NCBI GenBank assembly: GCA_013215655.1 | Contig: JABSOX010000026.1 | Location: forward strand, 1-64,000 | From: Colwellia sp. | GTDB lineage: Bacteria; Pseudomonadota; Gammaproteobacteria; Enterobacterales; Alteromonadaceae | DNA: 64,000 bases | Direction: 5' to 3' | In this document: positions 1 to 8,191 of the stretch, in pieces | Position numbering within the stretch: the first letter of the stretch is position 1 | Layout: each line of letters begins with the position of its first letter | Position numbers and translations under genes: made by a program | Notes under the pieces: model-generated | Seen by the model: only the letters and a program-made list of their open reading frames with translations | The model's database searches: none | What the model was told of the DNA's origin: nothing

Positions 1-51
1 AAGTTAGGTAAAGAATATCCGTCTCTCCCCTTCGCTATCAAGGCTAATTAT

Positions 52-1107
52 TTGCAAGAAAAATCAATAAAAAATAATATCAACGATGAAAATTTTCGAC
101 AACCGCATGTTATTTCTTTATTTGCGTTGGTAGGTATGTCTATTGCTGCCATCATGGGAGTTATTGCGCTGTTCAATGAAAATTCCATTTTAAGCGCCAC
201 CCTTTTTCTAGCTAGCTTTATATACTTTATTGCTTATTACACCTATAAGAAACTCGAAAACATAGCGTTAAGTTCAGCGATCATTCTCTATTCGCTCTAC
301 TTATTAATGTTCTATTTGGTATTCACCGGCGGTGTTGAAAATACTGGTCCTTTGTGGATATTTATTGTCTCGCCGGTTTCCGTATTTATGCATGGTTTAA
401 AGCGTGGTTTGGTTGATATAACCATCTTCATTACTATCATCAGTACGATAATGTTTATGCCAACAGATATTGTTGCTCATGCCGCGTACAGTACAGAGTT
501 CAAATTACGTTTAATCTACTCTTTTTTAACGGTGACATTCCTATCTGCTTTGTATGAGTATTCTCGAGGGCAATCTTATAAGCATATTTTAGAGCTAAGT
601 AAAAAGTATCAAAAACTTGCTCATTTTGACCCATTAACACAATTGTCTAATCGTCGGGATGCTCTGCAAATACTAAAGCAGGAACAAGCTCGATTAAGAC
701 GAAATAATGAGCCTCTGTCTGTTATTTTATGTGACGTTGACCATTTTAAGAAGATTAATGACCAATATGGACACAATATTGGTGATGCTGTTTTAATAGA
801 CTTGGCGAAAATATTTACTAATAATATAAGAAAGCAAGATTGTGTCGCCCGCTGGGGGGGCGAAGAGTTTTTATTTATTTTACCGCAAACTCTCGCTAAA
901 AATGCCTGTGTTATTGCAGAAAAAATCCAAGAGAAGATGCAAGTGCATCGCTTTAATTATAAAGGTAAAACAATAAAAGTGACGGTAAGTATGGGCATTG
1001 AGCAACTTAATGAAGGTCAAAGCATTGATGAAGTGATCAATAGTGCAGACAAATACTTGTATCAGGCAAAAGACTCTGGCAGAAATCAAATATTTCCTAA
1101 ATTTTAG
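52..1107 (+). CDS. Membrane-bound diguanylate cyclase (GGDEF)
   Basis: Makes cyclic di-GMP from two GTP at the inner membrane. The N-terminal half (about residues 18-170) has about six hydrophobic segments and no named sensor domain that I recognise. A short coiled linker leads to a C-terminal GGDEF domain (about 190-350). The active-site signature is GGEEF at residues 269-273, and the product-inhibition I-site RxxD is present as RKQD at 260-263, so the enzyme should be active and feedback-inhibited. The TTG start is supported by AAGG eight bases upstream. The frame stays open to the window edge, so a longer N-terminus cannot be excluded. No partner gene is evident; the TfoX-domain gene follows 42 bp later. 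Confidence 0.9.
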   Translation: MQEKSIKNNINDENFRQPHVISLFALVGMSIAAIMGVIALFNENSILSATLFLASFIYFIAYYTYKKLENIALSSAIILYSLYLLMFYLVFTGGVENTGPLWIFIVSPVSVFMHGLKRGLVDITIFITIISTIMFMPTDIVAHAAYSTEFKLRLIYSFLTVTFLSALYEYSRGQSYKHILELSKKYQKLAHFDPLTQLSNRRDALQILKQEQARLRRNNEPLSVILCDVDHFKKINDQYGHNIGDAVLIDLAKIFTNNIRKQDCVARWGGEEFLFILPQTLAKNACVIAEKIQEKMQVHRFNYKGKTIKVTVSMGIEQLNEGQSIDEVINSADKYLYQAKDSGRNQIFPKF

Positions 1108-1149
1108 TTTGATTAATAATTAATAAATACTCAATATAAATAGAAAAAA

Positions 1150-1446
1150 ATGAAACTTCGTGATCTTAAAGGACTAGGACCTGCGTCAGAAAAAATGCTA
1201 CAGAGTGTTGCTATATATACTCCTGCAGATTTAGAAAAAGTAGGTGCCATTTGGGCTTTCATAAAGCTAAAGAACAATTCAGCAACTAGGCCAAGTATGA
1301 ACATGTTATACGCTATGGTTGGCGCATTAAAAAATAAACATTGGATCGATATTGCAAAAACAGAAAAAGGTCGCCTAATTATGGAACTTGATGGCTATCA
1401 AGAGCTTGAAATAATTCTTAAAGCAGAGGGGCTAGTACTTTTTTAA
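1150..1446 (+). CDS. Stand-alone TfoX C-terminal domain protein
   Basis: A 98-residue protein matching the C-terminal domain of TfoX/Sxy competence regulators, a helix-hairpin-helix-like module. It begins with the typical LRDLKGLGPASEKML stretch (residues 3-17), followed by the IYTPADLEKVGAIWAF-type block and a GALKNKHWIDI block. The N-terminal TfoX domain is missing, as in many short stand-alone family members whose role is unknown. It lies 42 bp after the diguanylate cyclase on the same strand and may be co-transcribed with it. It ends 10 bp before the convergent periplasmic-binding-protein gene. Family call is firm; a link to DNA uptake is only inference. Confidence 0.75.
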   Translation: MKLRDLKGLGPASEKMLQSVAIYTPADLEKVGAIWAFIKLKNNSATRPSMNMLYAMVGALKNKHWIDIAKTEKGRLIMELDGYQELEIILKAEGLVLF

Positions 1447-1456
1447 TATCGTTGAA

Positions 1457-2554
1457 CTATTGCTCATTATAAAGCTTCATGAACCTTTCAAGACTAAATT
1501 GATATCCCAATTCAGACATTTTATTATCTTGATGAGTTAAACTAAATTGCGCGAAATTAATTTTGGTAAAATTAATTTCCTGAGCTAACGGCAAGTAAAT
1601 ATCAATATTACTGGCATCTGCTACCAACATTTCAACATAGTCACTATTATCTCCTTTTTTAAAAACATCTAACTTCTGATGATGGTCATATATTTTCACT
1701 ATAGCCCAAGCTCCTTGCATAAAGTGCCCTCCTACCGACGCGGTTAACTTTCCATTTTTAATAGCAATTAGCGCCTCAGGTATCCAATCAAAACCACCTA
1801 TGACAATGTCTTTATTGAGCATCAATGAACTTGTATTTACTGCATCCATCACTCCCAATGCCATCTCGTCAGAAGAGGTAAATACGATATCAATTTTTAT
1901 ATATTTTTCTCGCAAAAATTTATATTTTAACTGTGCTTGTTGTCTATCCCAATTAGCCCGTACCATTTCTGAGATATTAATATTAGGAATAGAATTAACC
2001 ACCATTTTTAAACCATACCAACGCTTAAAATTTGATGAAAAATTGTCACCTGTTATTGCTACGGCTTTATACTTTTTAGATTTAGGTTTATCTTTAAGCA
2101 ACGAACTTACCAATACCTTAGATAAGGTTTTTCCTGCTTTAATGTTGTCATGAAACATTTCACCCAACCAATATTTGTATTTCTCTCGTGGTAAACCAAC
2201 CTGTTTTGAGTTTTCCTCACTGTAAACTCGCTCAAGAGTAACAAAGGGTATTTTAGCTTGTTCAAGGGCATCAAAGACTCGGACAATACTATCTCGATAG
2301 GGCATAAAAATCACATAATCAGGTTTTTCAGCCATTTTAGTCAGTTTATTTATATTTTTAAGCTGAATGATGTAGTGGTTATCAGAATAGATAACGGTAA
2401 GGTTTATACCCAAATCATCTGCTGCATCTTGCGCAAAAGAAGAAATACGTTGCCAAAATGGTGATGTATGATTATCGGCATTTAATAAGGTAATATTGAT
2501 TGCCCAAGAAGAACTAGTATAAAATAACAGAAAGATTAAAATGACCCGCGTCAT
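1457..2554 (-). CDS. Orphan sugar-type periplasmic binding protein (Peripla_BP_4-like)
   Basis: A 365-residue secreted protein with a signal peptide at residues 1-18 ending in SSWA, then a type I periplasmic-binding fold. The N-terminal part has NITLLNADNHTSPFWQRI. Later come a DYVIFMPYRD segment, a KAVAITGDNFSSNFKRWYG segment, and DIVFTSSDEMALGVMDAV followed by IVIGGFDW, the usual arrangement in ribose/galactose-binding and LuxP-like proteins. No ABC permease or ATPase lies nearby, so it may present a ligand to a membrane sensor instead of a transporter. That role is inference. The ligand cannot be told from sequence. No strong ribosome binding site is visible before the ATG. Confidence 0.75.
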   Translation of the reverse strand: MTRVILIFLLFYTSSSWAINITLLNADNHTSPFWQRISSFAQDAADDLGINLTVIYSDNHYIIQLKNINKLTKMAEKPDYVIFMPYRDSIVRVFDALEQAKIPFVTLERVYSEENSKQVGLPREKYKYWLGEMFHDNIKAGKTLSKVLVSSLLKDKPKSKKYKAVAITGDNFSSNFKRWYGLKMVVNSIPNINISEMVRANWDRQQAQLKYKFLREKYIKIDIVFTSSDEMALGVMDAVNTSSLMLNKDIVIGGFDWIPEALIAIKNGKLTASVGGHFMQGAWAIVKIYDHHQKLDVFKKGDNSDYVEMLVADASNIDIYLPLAQEINFTKINFAQFSLTHQDNKMSELGYQFSLERFMKLYNEQ

Positions 2555-2645
2555 GAAATGCTCAAATCAAAACGAAACTGTCTGATAAGTGTAGCTGATC
2601 ATAAATTCAACTCCATTTTATCTGATCAACCTCACATGACTAACG

Positions 2646-3086
2646 TTAAAAATCCCAAAAGAATCTTTGTTTCTCTTTATTAACTGCACCGAGCTTTTGA
2701 TAAAAACCTATTGCTGATAAGTTACTAACTGGAGTTTGCCATTGCACGCTATTAATGCCCTTTTCTTTAGCATAGCTTTTCAAATATTCCATTAATTTAA
2801 GTCCAAACCCATGCCCTCTTGTTTCTTCGGTTAAATACAAACAGTCTAAATATAAGTACCAATCCATATCCCAAGTAGAGAATTGTTTTATTATCGACAT
2901 ATAACCTAATAATTGATGATTAACTTCAATAACAAATATACTCATAGGTAGTGATTCAATTGCATATAAACGTTGATGTTGCCTAGTAATTTCAATTTTA
3001 TGCCCTTCATATAAAGCATGTGCTTTCATCAGGTTCATAATCGATTGTTGATCGTTGTTATTTGCTAAGCGAATGCGATATTCCAT
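2646..3086 (-). CDS. GNAT family N-acetyltransferase
   Basis: A 146-residue GCN5-related acetyltransferase. The acetyl-CoA binding motif A is seen as RGHGFGLKLMEYL (about residues 90-102), preceded by the beta-4 strand LYLDCLYLTEE and followed by the motif-B-like SNLSAIGFYQKLGA. The full single domain is present. It is the last gene of a three-gene minus-strand set (rhodanese, NIPSNAP, GNAT), 22 bp after the NIPSNAP gene, divergent from a LysR regulator. The substrate amine is unknown. Confidence 0.85.
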   Translation of the reverse strand: MEYRIRLANNNDQQSIMNLMKAHALYEGHKIEITRQHQRLYAIESLPMSIFVIEVNHQLLGYMSIIKQFSTWDMDWYLYLDCLYLTEETRGHGFGLKLMEYLKSYAKEKGINSVQWQTPVSNLSAIGFYQKLGAVNKEKQRFFWDF

Positions 3087-3108
3087 ATTTAAATTTAATC
3101 CTACGGCT

Positions 3109-3408
3109 TTATAACGGGCGAAAGAAGCTACGTTTGTAATTGATAATGCAAGCAGTCATTTCTGCATATTCAAAGGCGGCTTGGCATTCTTTATCATCAA
3201 TCGATTTATTTCGATAAATTTCATACGCAGCCAAGCTTGGAAAATTAAATAAAGCTAAAGCAATATTACTCGCTCCCTCTGAGGGTAAAAAATAACCAAG
3301 GTGATTTCCGCCAAATTTATCTACCAAGGGGATCCATAACTTAGCATAATGCTCAAACTCTTTGATTTTATTTGCATCGATTATATATTCGATAAAACAG
3401 GTGATCAT
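3109..3408 (-). CDS. NIPSNAP family protein
   Basis: A 99-residue protein with the dimeric alpha/beta-barrel NIPSNAP layout. It opens with ITCFIEYIIDANKIKEFEHYA and has a central GYFLPSEGASNIALALFNFPSLAAYE segment and a C-terminal FRPL. Members are widespread beside small oxidoreductases and transferases, and their biochemical role is mostly unknown. An AAGGAA ribosome binding site sits seven bases before the ATG. It lies between the rhodanese and GNAT genes, probably in one transcript under the divergent LysR regulator. Confidence 0.8.
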   Translation of the reverse strand: MITCFIEYIIDANKIKEFEHYAKLWIPLVDKFGGNHLGYFLPSEGASNIALALFNFPSLAAYEIYRNKSIDDKECQAAFEYAEMTACIINYKRSFFRPL

Positions 3409-3476
3409 GTTGGGTTCCTTTTAGAAAAAATTTATGAGTTAATACAAAAAGTATTAACTCGATACCCTATACGGAA

Positions 3477-3899
3477 CTACTTTTGTACTTCAGTAATACG
3501 GCGATTAACGGGATAACGTTCAAAGTCTTCCCAATAATGAATACCACCAATCATTTCTTTTACTGCAAACCCTAATGCCGAAATTTTAAGTCCTGCTTTG
3601 GTAGCGCCGTTACAACCAGGACCCCAGCAATAAACAACAAACAACGTATCCTTGTGATATTGAGCAAAGGTTTCTTCATTGATTTCACTGTGTGGCATGC
3701 TCACTGCTGTTATCGCATGGCTCTTATCAAATGCTTCTCTAGAACGCGAATCGAGTAATACGTAGTTTTTATTACCTGCTTTGATATCAGCATAAACGTC
3801 AGAACAATCGGTTTCATTAGCTAATTTTTCAGCAAAAAAGTCGTTTGCTTGATGGCTACGTGCTGCTTGATATGTATATGCATTTGAAGTGTGTGTCAT
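3477..3899 (-). CDS. Rhodanese-like domain protein
   Basis: A single rhodanese domain, which usually carries a sulfur atom on an active-site cysteine as a persulfide. The segments VLLDSRSREAFDKSHAI and VVYCWGPGCNGATKAG match the substrate and catalytic loops; the first Cys of CWGPGC is the expected catalytic residue. The frame is open further upstream, but the ATG at 3899 is chosen because AAGGAA precedes it by seven bases (protein starts MTHTSNAYTY, 140 residues). It is the first gene of the rhodanese-NIPSNAP-GNAT set, divergent from lysR, so it is the likely LysR target. Confidence 0.85.
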   Translation of the reverse strand: MTHTSNAYTYQAARSHQANDFFAEKLANETDCSDVYADIKAGNKNYVLLDSRSREAFDKSHAITAVSMPHSEINEETFAQYHKDTLFVVYCWGPGCNGATKAGLKISALGFAVKEMIGGIHYWEDFERYPVNRRITEVQK

Positions 3900-3982
3900 G
3901 TTAAATTCCTTGTTTAGTGTATAAATCAATTGTTGTTTTAATTTGATGCAGCTAATTTATCGTCATCGGCATTATTTCAAAA

Positions 3983-4019
3983 TTCATAACTTCTGAAGTT
4001 AGTGTTCATAATTCATGAA
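3983..4019. promoter_or_regulatory. Probable LysR operator region with two palindromes
   Basis: The 184-bp gap between the rhodanese gene and lysR holds a perfect 7-bp inverted repeat TAACTTCTGAAGTTA at 3987-4001. TTCAT-N5-ATGAA follows at 4005-4019. Both fit the T-N11-A type of site bound by LysR regulators, which usually control the divergent gene and themselves. The heptamer TTCATAA also occurs twice, at 3983 and 4005. Binding is inferred from position and symmetry. Confidence 0.55.
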
Positions 4020-4083
4020 TGGTGCTACATTCGAGCTGTGAATATAGTGAAGATATGCATTTTAAATCTCAAGGAAATCAACG

Positions 4084-4953
4084 TTGGAATTTTATCACTT
4101 ACGCTCTTTTGTCGCCGTCGCGCAAACGGGTAACTTAACCCAAGCAGCTAAACGTTTATACACCACTCCTCCGGCAATAAGTGCGCATATTAAAACCCTT
4201 GAAGAAGAACTCGCCACGCCTTTATTTATTCGCTCAAGCAAAGGCATGTCGTTAACAGAGAAAGGTGAATTGTTATTAAAAAAGGCACAAATAACCTTAG
4301 ACAGTGCTTTAGACTTGGTTAATCTCGCTGCCAATAACCAACATGAAATTATCGGTAATTTTGACTTAGCGATTAATTTAACCGCTCAACAAGTAAAACT
4401 GCCCAAATTGATAGCAAATTTACAAGAAAATTGTCCCGGTATTAGCTTACAAATACATTCGCAATCGACCGGAAAAACAATTAATGAAATTCGCGATCAT
4501 CAACTAGATGGCGGTTATATTTTTGGCGACATTCCTGATGACTTCATTGGTTTATCCGTTATGCAGCAGAAGATAACTACCGTTGTACCAATGAATTACG
4601 ATTGTAGTGCAATGTCAACGTTAGCTGACCTTAAAATCCAACAATGGATAATGATGGGTGATTACTGTCCGTTTGATGACTTTTTAAAAGAAAAATTAGG
4701 GAATGACATACCCTCAGTACTAAAAACCAGTGATGATGGCACACGACTAGAATTAGTCAAAAGTGGCTTAGGTTTAAGCTTTTTAGAAATTGAAGAGGCT
4801 AAATTAGCAGAAGAAAACAGACAGGTGAAGATTATCTCAATACTCGATTTCCCCTCAACATTACACTTCATTGTAGCTAAAGATAGAGCCCAGGAGCCCA
4901 TCATAAATACGCTGTTACAAGAAATCCGTATCTTATGGGATATAGCCTTATAA
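4084..4953 (+). CDS. LysR family transcriptional regulator
   Basis: A 289-residue regulator with an N-terminal winged helix-turn-helix (residues 1-60: FYHLRSFVAVAQTGNLTQAA, then TTPPAISAHIKTLEEEL) and a C-terminal periplasmic-binding-like effector domain (about 90-289). The TTG start is supported by AAGGAAA eight bases upstream and by the standard family N-terminus immediately after it. It is divergent from the rhodanese-NIPSNAP-GNAT genes and probably controls them through the palindromes at 3983-4019. The effector is unknown. Confidence 0.9.
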   Translation: MEFYHLRSFVAVAQTGNLTQAAKRLYTTPPAISAHIKTLEEELATPLFIRSSKGMSLTEKGELLLKKAQITLDSALDLVNLAANNQHEIIGNFDLAINLTAQQVKLPKLIANLQENCPGISLQIHSQSTGKTINEIRDHQLDGGYIFGDIPDDFIGLSVMQQKITTVVPMNYDCSAMSTLADLKIQQWIMMGDYCPFDDFLKEKLGNDIPSVLKTSDDGTRLELVKSGLGLSFLEIEEAKLAEENRQVKIISILDFPSTLHFIVAKDRAQEPIINTLLQEIRILWDIAL

Positions 4954-4956
4954 AAT

Positions 4957-4997
4957 AAAAAAGCTAAGGTTTATATAACTTAGACCTTAGCTTTAAC
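4957..4997. terminator. Bidirectional terminator between lysR and cheX-cheY
   Basis: Perfect 11-bp stem AAAGCTAAGGT (4960-4970) / ACCTTAGCTTT (4984-4994) with a 13-nt loop. The A-run to its left gives a U-tract for the minus-strand gene; the plus-strand side has only a short U-run. Confidence 0.75.
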
Positions 4998-5015
4998 AAT
5001 ATGACCTATAAAATA

Positions 5016-5960
5016 TTAAGCTATTTTTAAATACTCTTTGATTATTTCTGCGCCATTGTCTGCTTGAATTGGCTTAAAGATAAATCCTGATACGCCGTAG
5101 CCTTCACATTTATTGACGAGTTTTTGATCGGTAACTGATGATAACATCACCACAGGAACTGTTGAACCTGACTCCCTAATGGCTTGTAAAGCCTCATCGC
5201 CATTCATTTCGTTCATGATCACATCCATAAACATAAAATCAGGGGACTCATTTTTTACCATTTCGATCGCAGTTAAACCGTCATCAGCTTCAATAACATT
5301 GTCGTAACCGAGTTTGCCAAGATATCTTCTTAATGCTTTACGGATCATCGCACTATCGTCAACTAACAATATTTTGCCATCCGTTGGTAAAGTGTTTTTA
5401 TGAGGATTGGCTATACCCTTACTTTCTTCTCTTTTGACGCCAGCAGCTTGATAGTCAACACTACGTACTAACAGGTTAAAGTAATAACGACCTACGCCCT
5501 CAACGGTAATAGGCACCGTTATGACTTCTTTTACACCGGCTAAATATTTGTCCATATCATTCACATCATGAACAAAATAAGGGCTAGAAAAATTATACTC
5601 TAAGCTATAGCGACCATGTAAATCGGTAGAACGACCAACAATGGTATTACCCCACTCCGCCAAAGCGTTGCTTAATTCTTCATTTATTTCTGTATATTCA
5701 TATTTTTCATCAAACATATGTTCACACACAGAATTACCAATGGCTATCGCTGTTTCTGGGTAATGATGCATCATGATCACACCATCTAAATTACCAGTAA
5801 CATCGGAACAAACTGCGTACCCTTTAAAACGAAAGTCATCAACACTATCCATAAAAGCTTCGCCAGCTGTCCCCGTTAAATTAGTCATCGCCTTTAGGCT
5901 AGCAATAGACTCAGTAATAAATGGATATAAAATAACTTTATAGATGGTTTCTACTGACAT
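5016..5960 (-). CDS. CheX-like phosphatase fused to a CheY receiver
   Basis: A 314-residue cytoplasmic protein. Residues about 1-165 match the CheX/FliY-type CheY-phosphatase fold, including the ExxN catalytic motif as E102-W-G-N105 and the SVDY strand near 168. Residues 195-312 form a receiver domain with LLVDDS (acidic pair D201/D202), phospho-acceptor D246 in FMFMDVIMNEMNG, and Lys in the IFKPI loop. CheX dephosphorylates CheY-P in spirochaetes and Thermotoga; here both halves lie in one chain. The ATG has AGGA seven bases upstream. It is divergent from the GAF kinase at 6182, a possible phosphodonor. Confidence 0.85.
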   Translation of the reverse strand: MSVETIYKVILYPFITESIASLKAMTNLTGTAGEAFMDSVDDFRFKGYAVCSDVTGNLDGVIMMHHYPETAIAIGNSVCEHMFDEKYEYTEINEELSNALAEWGNTIVGRSTDLHGRYSLEYNFSSPYFVHDVNDMDKYLAGVKEVITVPITVEGVGRYYFNLLVRSVDYQAAGVKREESKGIANPHKNTLPTDGKILLVDDSAMIRKALRRYLGKLGYDNVIEADDGLTAIEMVKNESPDFMFMDVIMNEMNGDEALQAIRESGSTVPVVMLSSVTDQKLVNKCEGYGVSGFIFKPIQADNGAEIIKEYLKIA

Positions 5961-6116
5961 AGGTTTTTCCTGTGATAATTATTGTTTTTATTTGTTCTCA
6001 TTAAGACACATATTGGTCGCGCTTTAAAGAATAACGAGTATAACTAAACTACTAAACCCCCATCAACAAAGCAAGCAAGGCACTCTTTGTCCAATTATTC
6101 ACTTACATTAAAATTG

Positions 6117-6151
6117 TAAAGTTAGTAAAAAACCTAACTTTAGCTAAGCTA
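6117..6151. repeat. Hairpin in the leader of the GAF kinase gene
   Basis: A 9-bp perfect stem TAAAGTTAG (6117-6125) / CTAACTTTA (6134-6142) with an 8-nt loop, overlapped by the small palindrome TAGCTAAGCTA (6141-6151). It ends about 30 bp before the kinase start and lies between divergent genes, so it is either an mRNA leader hairpin or a protein-binding site. It lacks a U-tract. Confidence 0.45.
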
Positions 6152-6181
6152 AAAGTAGTAACTTAACTTAAGGCAGTGAAT

Positions 6182-8155
6182 TTGACCGACCCTTTATGGC
6201 AAACCCAAAACATAAAATGCGTTTTGGAAGTAATCGCCTCATTAGAACAACCAATAAAAAATGAACAAACTCTTGCTGATTATATGGAGTTTGTATATGA
6301 ACAATTAGCGAAAGTAATGTCCATTAATAGCTTCTTTTTAGTTTTATATAATAGACATGAACAACAAATTCATTTCCCATTCAATATTGATCAATATGAT
6401 AAACCTATTGACCCTAATAGAAAATTTACTATTTCAAATGATCAACAATCACCCACAGCTTGGGTACTGCTCAATCAAAAAAAACTATTGATTTGTGTAA
6501 AAGACAGTACATTTAATGAACATGCATCAGTATTATGGGCATCAAGAAGTAAAGCAAATCAATGGTTTGGCGTGCCATTGATTGACAATATAGATAAATG
6601 CCACGGCGCTTTAGTTATGCAGAGTTATGATCAGTCAATTTTATATTCCAGTGAACAACAATATTTTTTTGAGCACATCGCCCACCTTGTTTCAAATGCC
6701 ATTGTTGATTTTGATTTAGATTCAGAAAAAACATCAATGTCTACAGGAGAGTTTACCGATCACTTAAGTAAAGAAATTGCGAATTATAAGCGTGATAAAA
6801 AAATTCAACATGCACTTTTTAAAATTGCTTCTATTAGTAATATAGATCAAGACTTAACTCCCTTTTTTGAAGAAGTTCATCACATTATTAATAAAATAAT
6901 GTATGCCAAAAACTTCTTTATCGCTTTGTATGAAGAAGAAGAACAAGTGATAACATTGTCCTATTTTGTTGATGAAAAGGAATCCAATGACCTTAAAGAT
7001 AAAAAAATTCCTCTCGGAGAAGGTTTAAGTTCTTATGTCATTAGAACTCGAAAAGCACATTTATTAGATAAAGAAAAAATTTGCACGCTAATGACCCAGG
7101 GAGAAATAAAAGAAGTCCTAGGTGCTCATGACTTTACCTCATGGATGGCAGCACCGCTTATTTCAACCAATATATTACATGGCATTATGGTTATTCAAAG
7201 CTATGATCATAAAATAATTTATACCCAAGAGGATCTTAAATTATTAGACTTTTTTGCAAAACATGTCGCTAATGCTATTGAATCTGCCATCAATACGACA
7301 CAAAGAAAAGAATCACAGCTTAAACTTGCTACTCAGCATCGCCTTTTAGAACAGAAAAACCGCGATCTGAATCAACTAATCTTAAAGCTAAAATCAACTC
7401 AAAAAGAGCTAATCCAAAAAGAAAAAATGGCCGCACTGGGTGGTTTAGTTGCAGGAGTTGCCCATGAAATTAATACCCCACTTGGTATATGTGTGACCGG
7501 CATCAGTCACTTACAAGAAGAATATAAACTACTTAAGCATGCCATTGAAAATAATGAATTAACGGAGTCAAAATTAATGTCCTTTTTTGATGATATGAGT
7601 GAAGTGCTTATTATTCTTGAAACCAATATTCAGCGTGGTGCTGAATTAATTAATAGTTTCAAACAAGTTGCCGTTGACCAATCATCCAATGAGCTACGTA
7701 CCATTAATCTCAGTCAATATATTCACAGCGTTATTTTATCGTTAAAACCTCGGTTAAAGCGCTCAAAAGCCACTATCAGAGTTGATTGTAATGAAAACAT
7801 TTCTCTTGATGTTAACGCTGGAGCAATATCGCAAATTATCAGTAACTTGATCATAAATTCAATTAAACATGGTTTTAATGAAACCAACGAAGGCAAGATA
7901 TTGATTGAAGCTTATGAAAAAAATAAAAATATCATTATTCGTTATCGGGATGACGGTGCTGGTATGGATGAGCATGCATTAACTCAACTTTTTGAACCTT
8001 TTTATACGACTAAAAGAGGTGAAGGCGGCAGTGGCTTAGGTACTCACCTTGTTTATAACTTAGTGACAAGCTCTTTAAAAGGTAAGCTCGATGTGCAAAG
8101 CAAGCTGGGTAAAGGCCTCGCTTATTTAATTAAATTTCCGATAAAACCTGAATAA
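6182..8155 (+). CDS. Soluble sensor histidine kinase with two GAF domains
   Basis: No membrane segment is seen. Two tandem GAF domains (about residues 25-180 and 215-370), a coiled linker, then HisKA with the H-box AGVAHEINTPLG (His near 428) and a HATPase domain with NLIINSIKHGF, DDGAGMD and GGSGLGTHLV. The two GAF blocks share the pattern WFGVPLIDN/WMAAPLIST followed by MV(M/I)QSYD, so they look like a duplication. A GTG at 6176 is in frame, but AAGG lies only two bases from it and eight from the TTG at 6182, so I prefer the TTG. It converges with the HD-GYP regulator 36 bp away, a plausible partner. Confidence 0.88.
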   Translation: MTDPLWQTQNIKCVLEVIASLEQPIKNEQTLADYMEFVYEQLAKVMSINSFFLVLYNRHEQQIHFPFNIDQYDKPIDPNRKFTISNDQQSPTAWVLLNQKKLLICVKDSTFNEHASVLWASRSKANQWFGVPLIDNIDKCHGALVMQSYDQSILYSSEQQYFFEHIAHLVSNAIVDFDLDSEKTSMSTGEFTDHLSKEIANYKRDKKIQHALFKIASISNIDQDLTPFFEEVHHIINKIMYAKNFFIALYEEEEQVITLSYFVDEKESNDLKDKKIPLGEGLSSYVIRTRKAHLLDKEKICTLMTQGEIKEVLGAHDFTSWMAAPLISTNILHGIMVIQSYDHKIIYTQEDLKLLDFFAKHVANAIESAINTTQRKESQLKLATQHRLLEQKNRDLNQLILKLKSTQKELIQKEKMAALGGLVAGVAHEINTPLGICVTGISHLQEEYKLLKHAIENNELTESKLMSFFDDMSEVLIILETNIQRGAELINSFKQVAVDQSSNELRTINLSQYIHSVILSLKPRLKRSKATIRVDCNENISLDVNAGAISQIISNLIINSIKHGFNETNEGKILIEAYEKNKNIIIRYRDDGAGMDEHALTQLFEPFYTTKRGEGGSGLGTHLVYNLVTSSLKGKLDVQSKLGKGLAYLIKFPIKPE

Positions 8156-8191
8156 TCTGTTAAGAGGGAGCTATATAAGACCCTAATAAAT

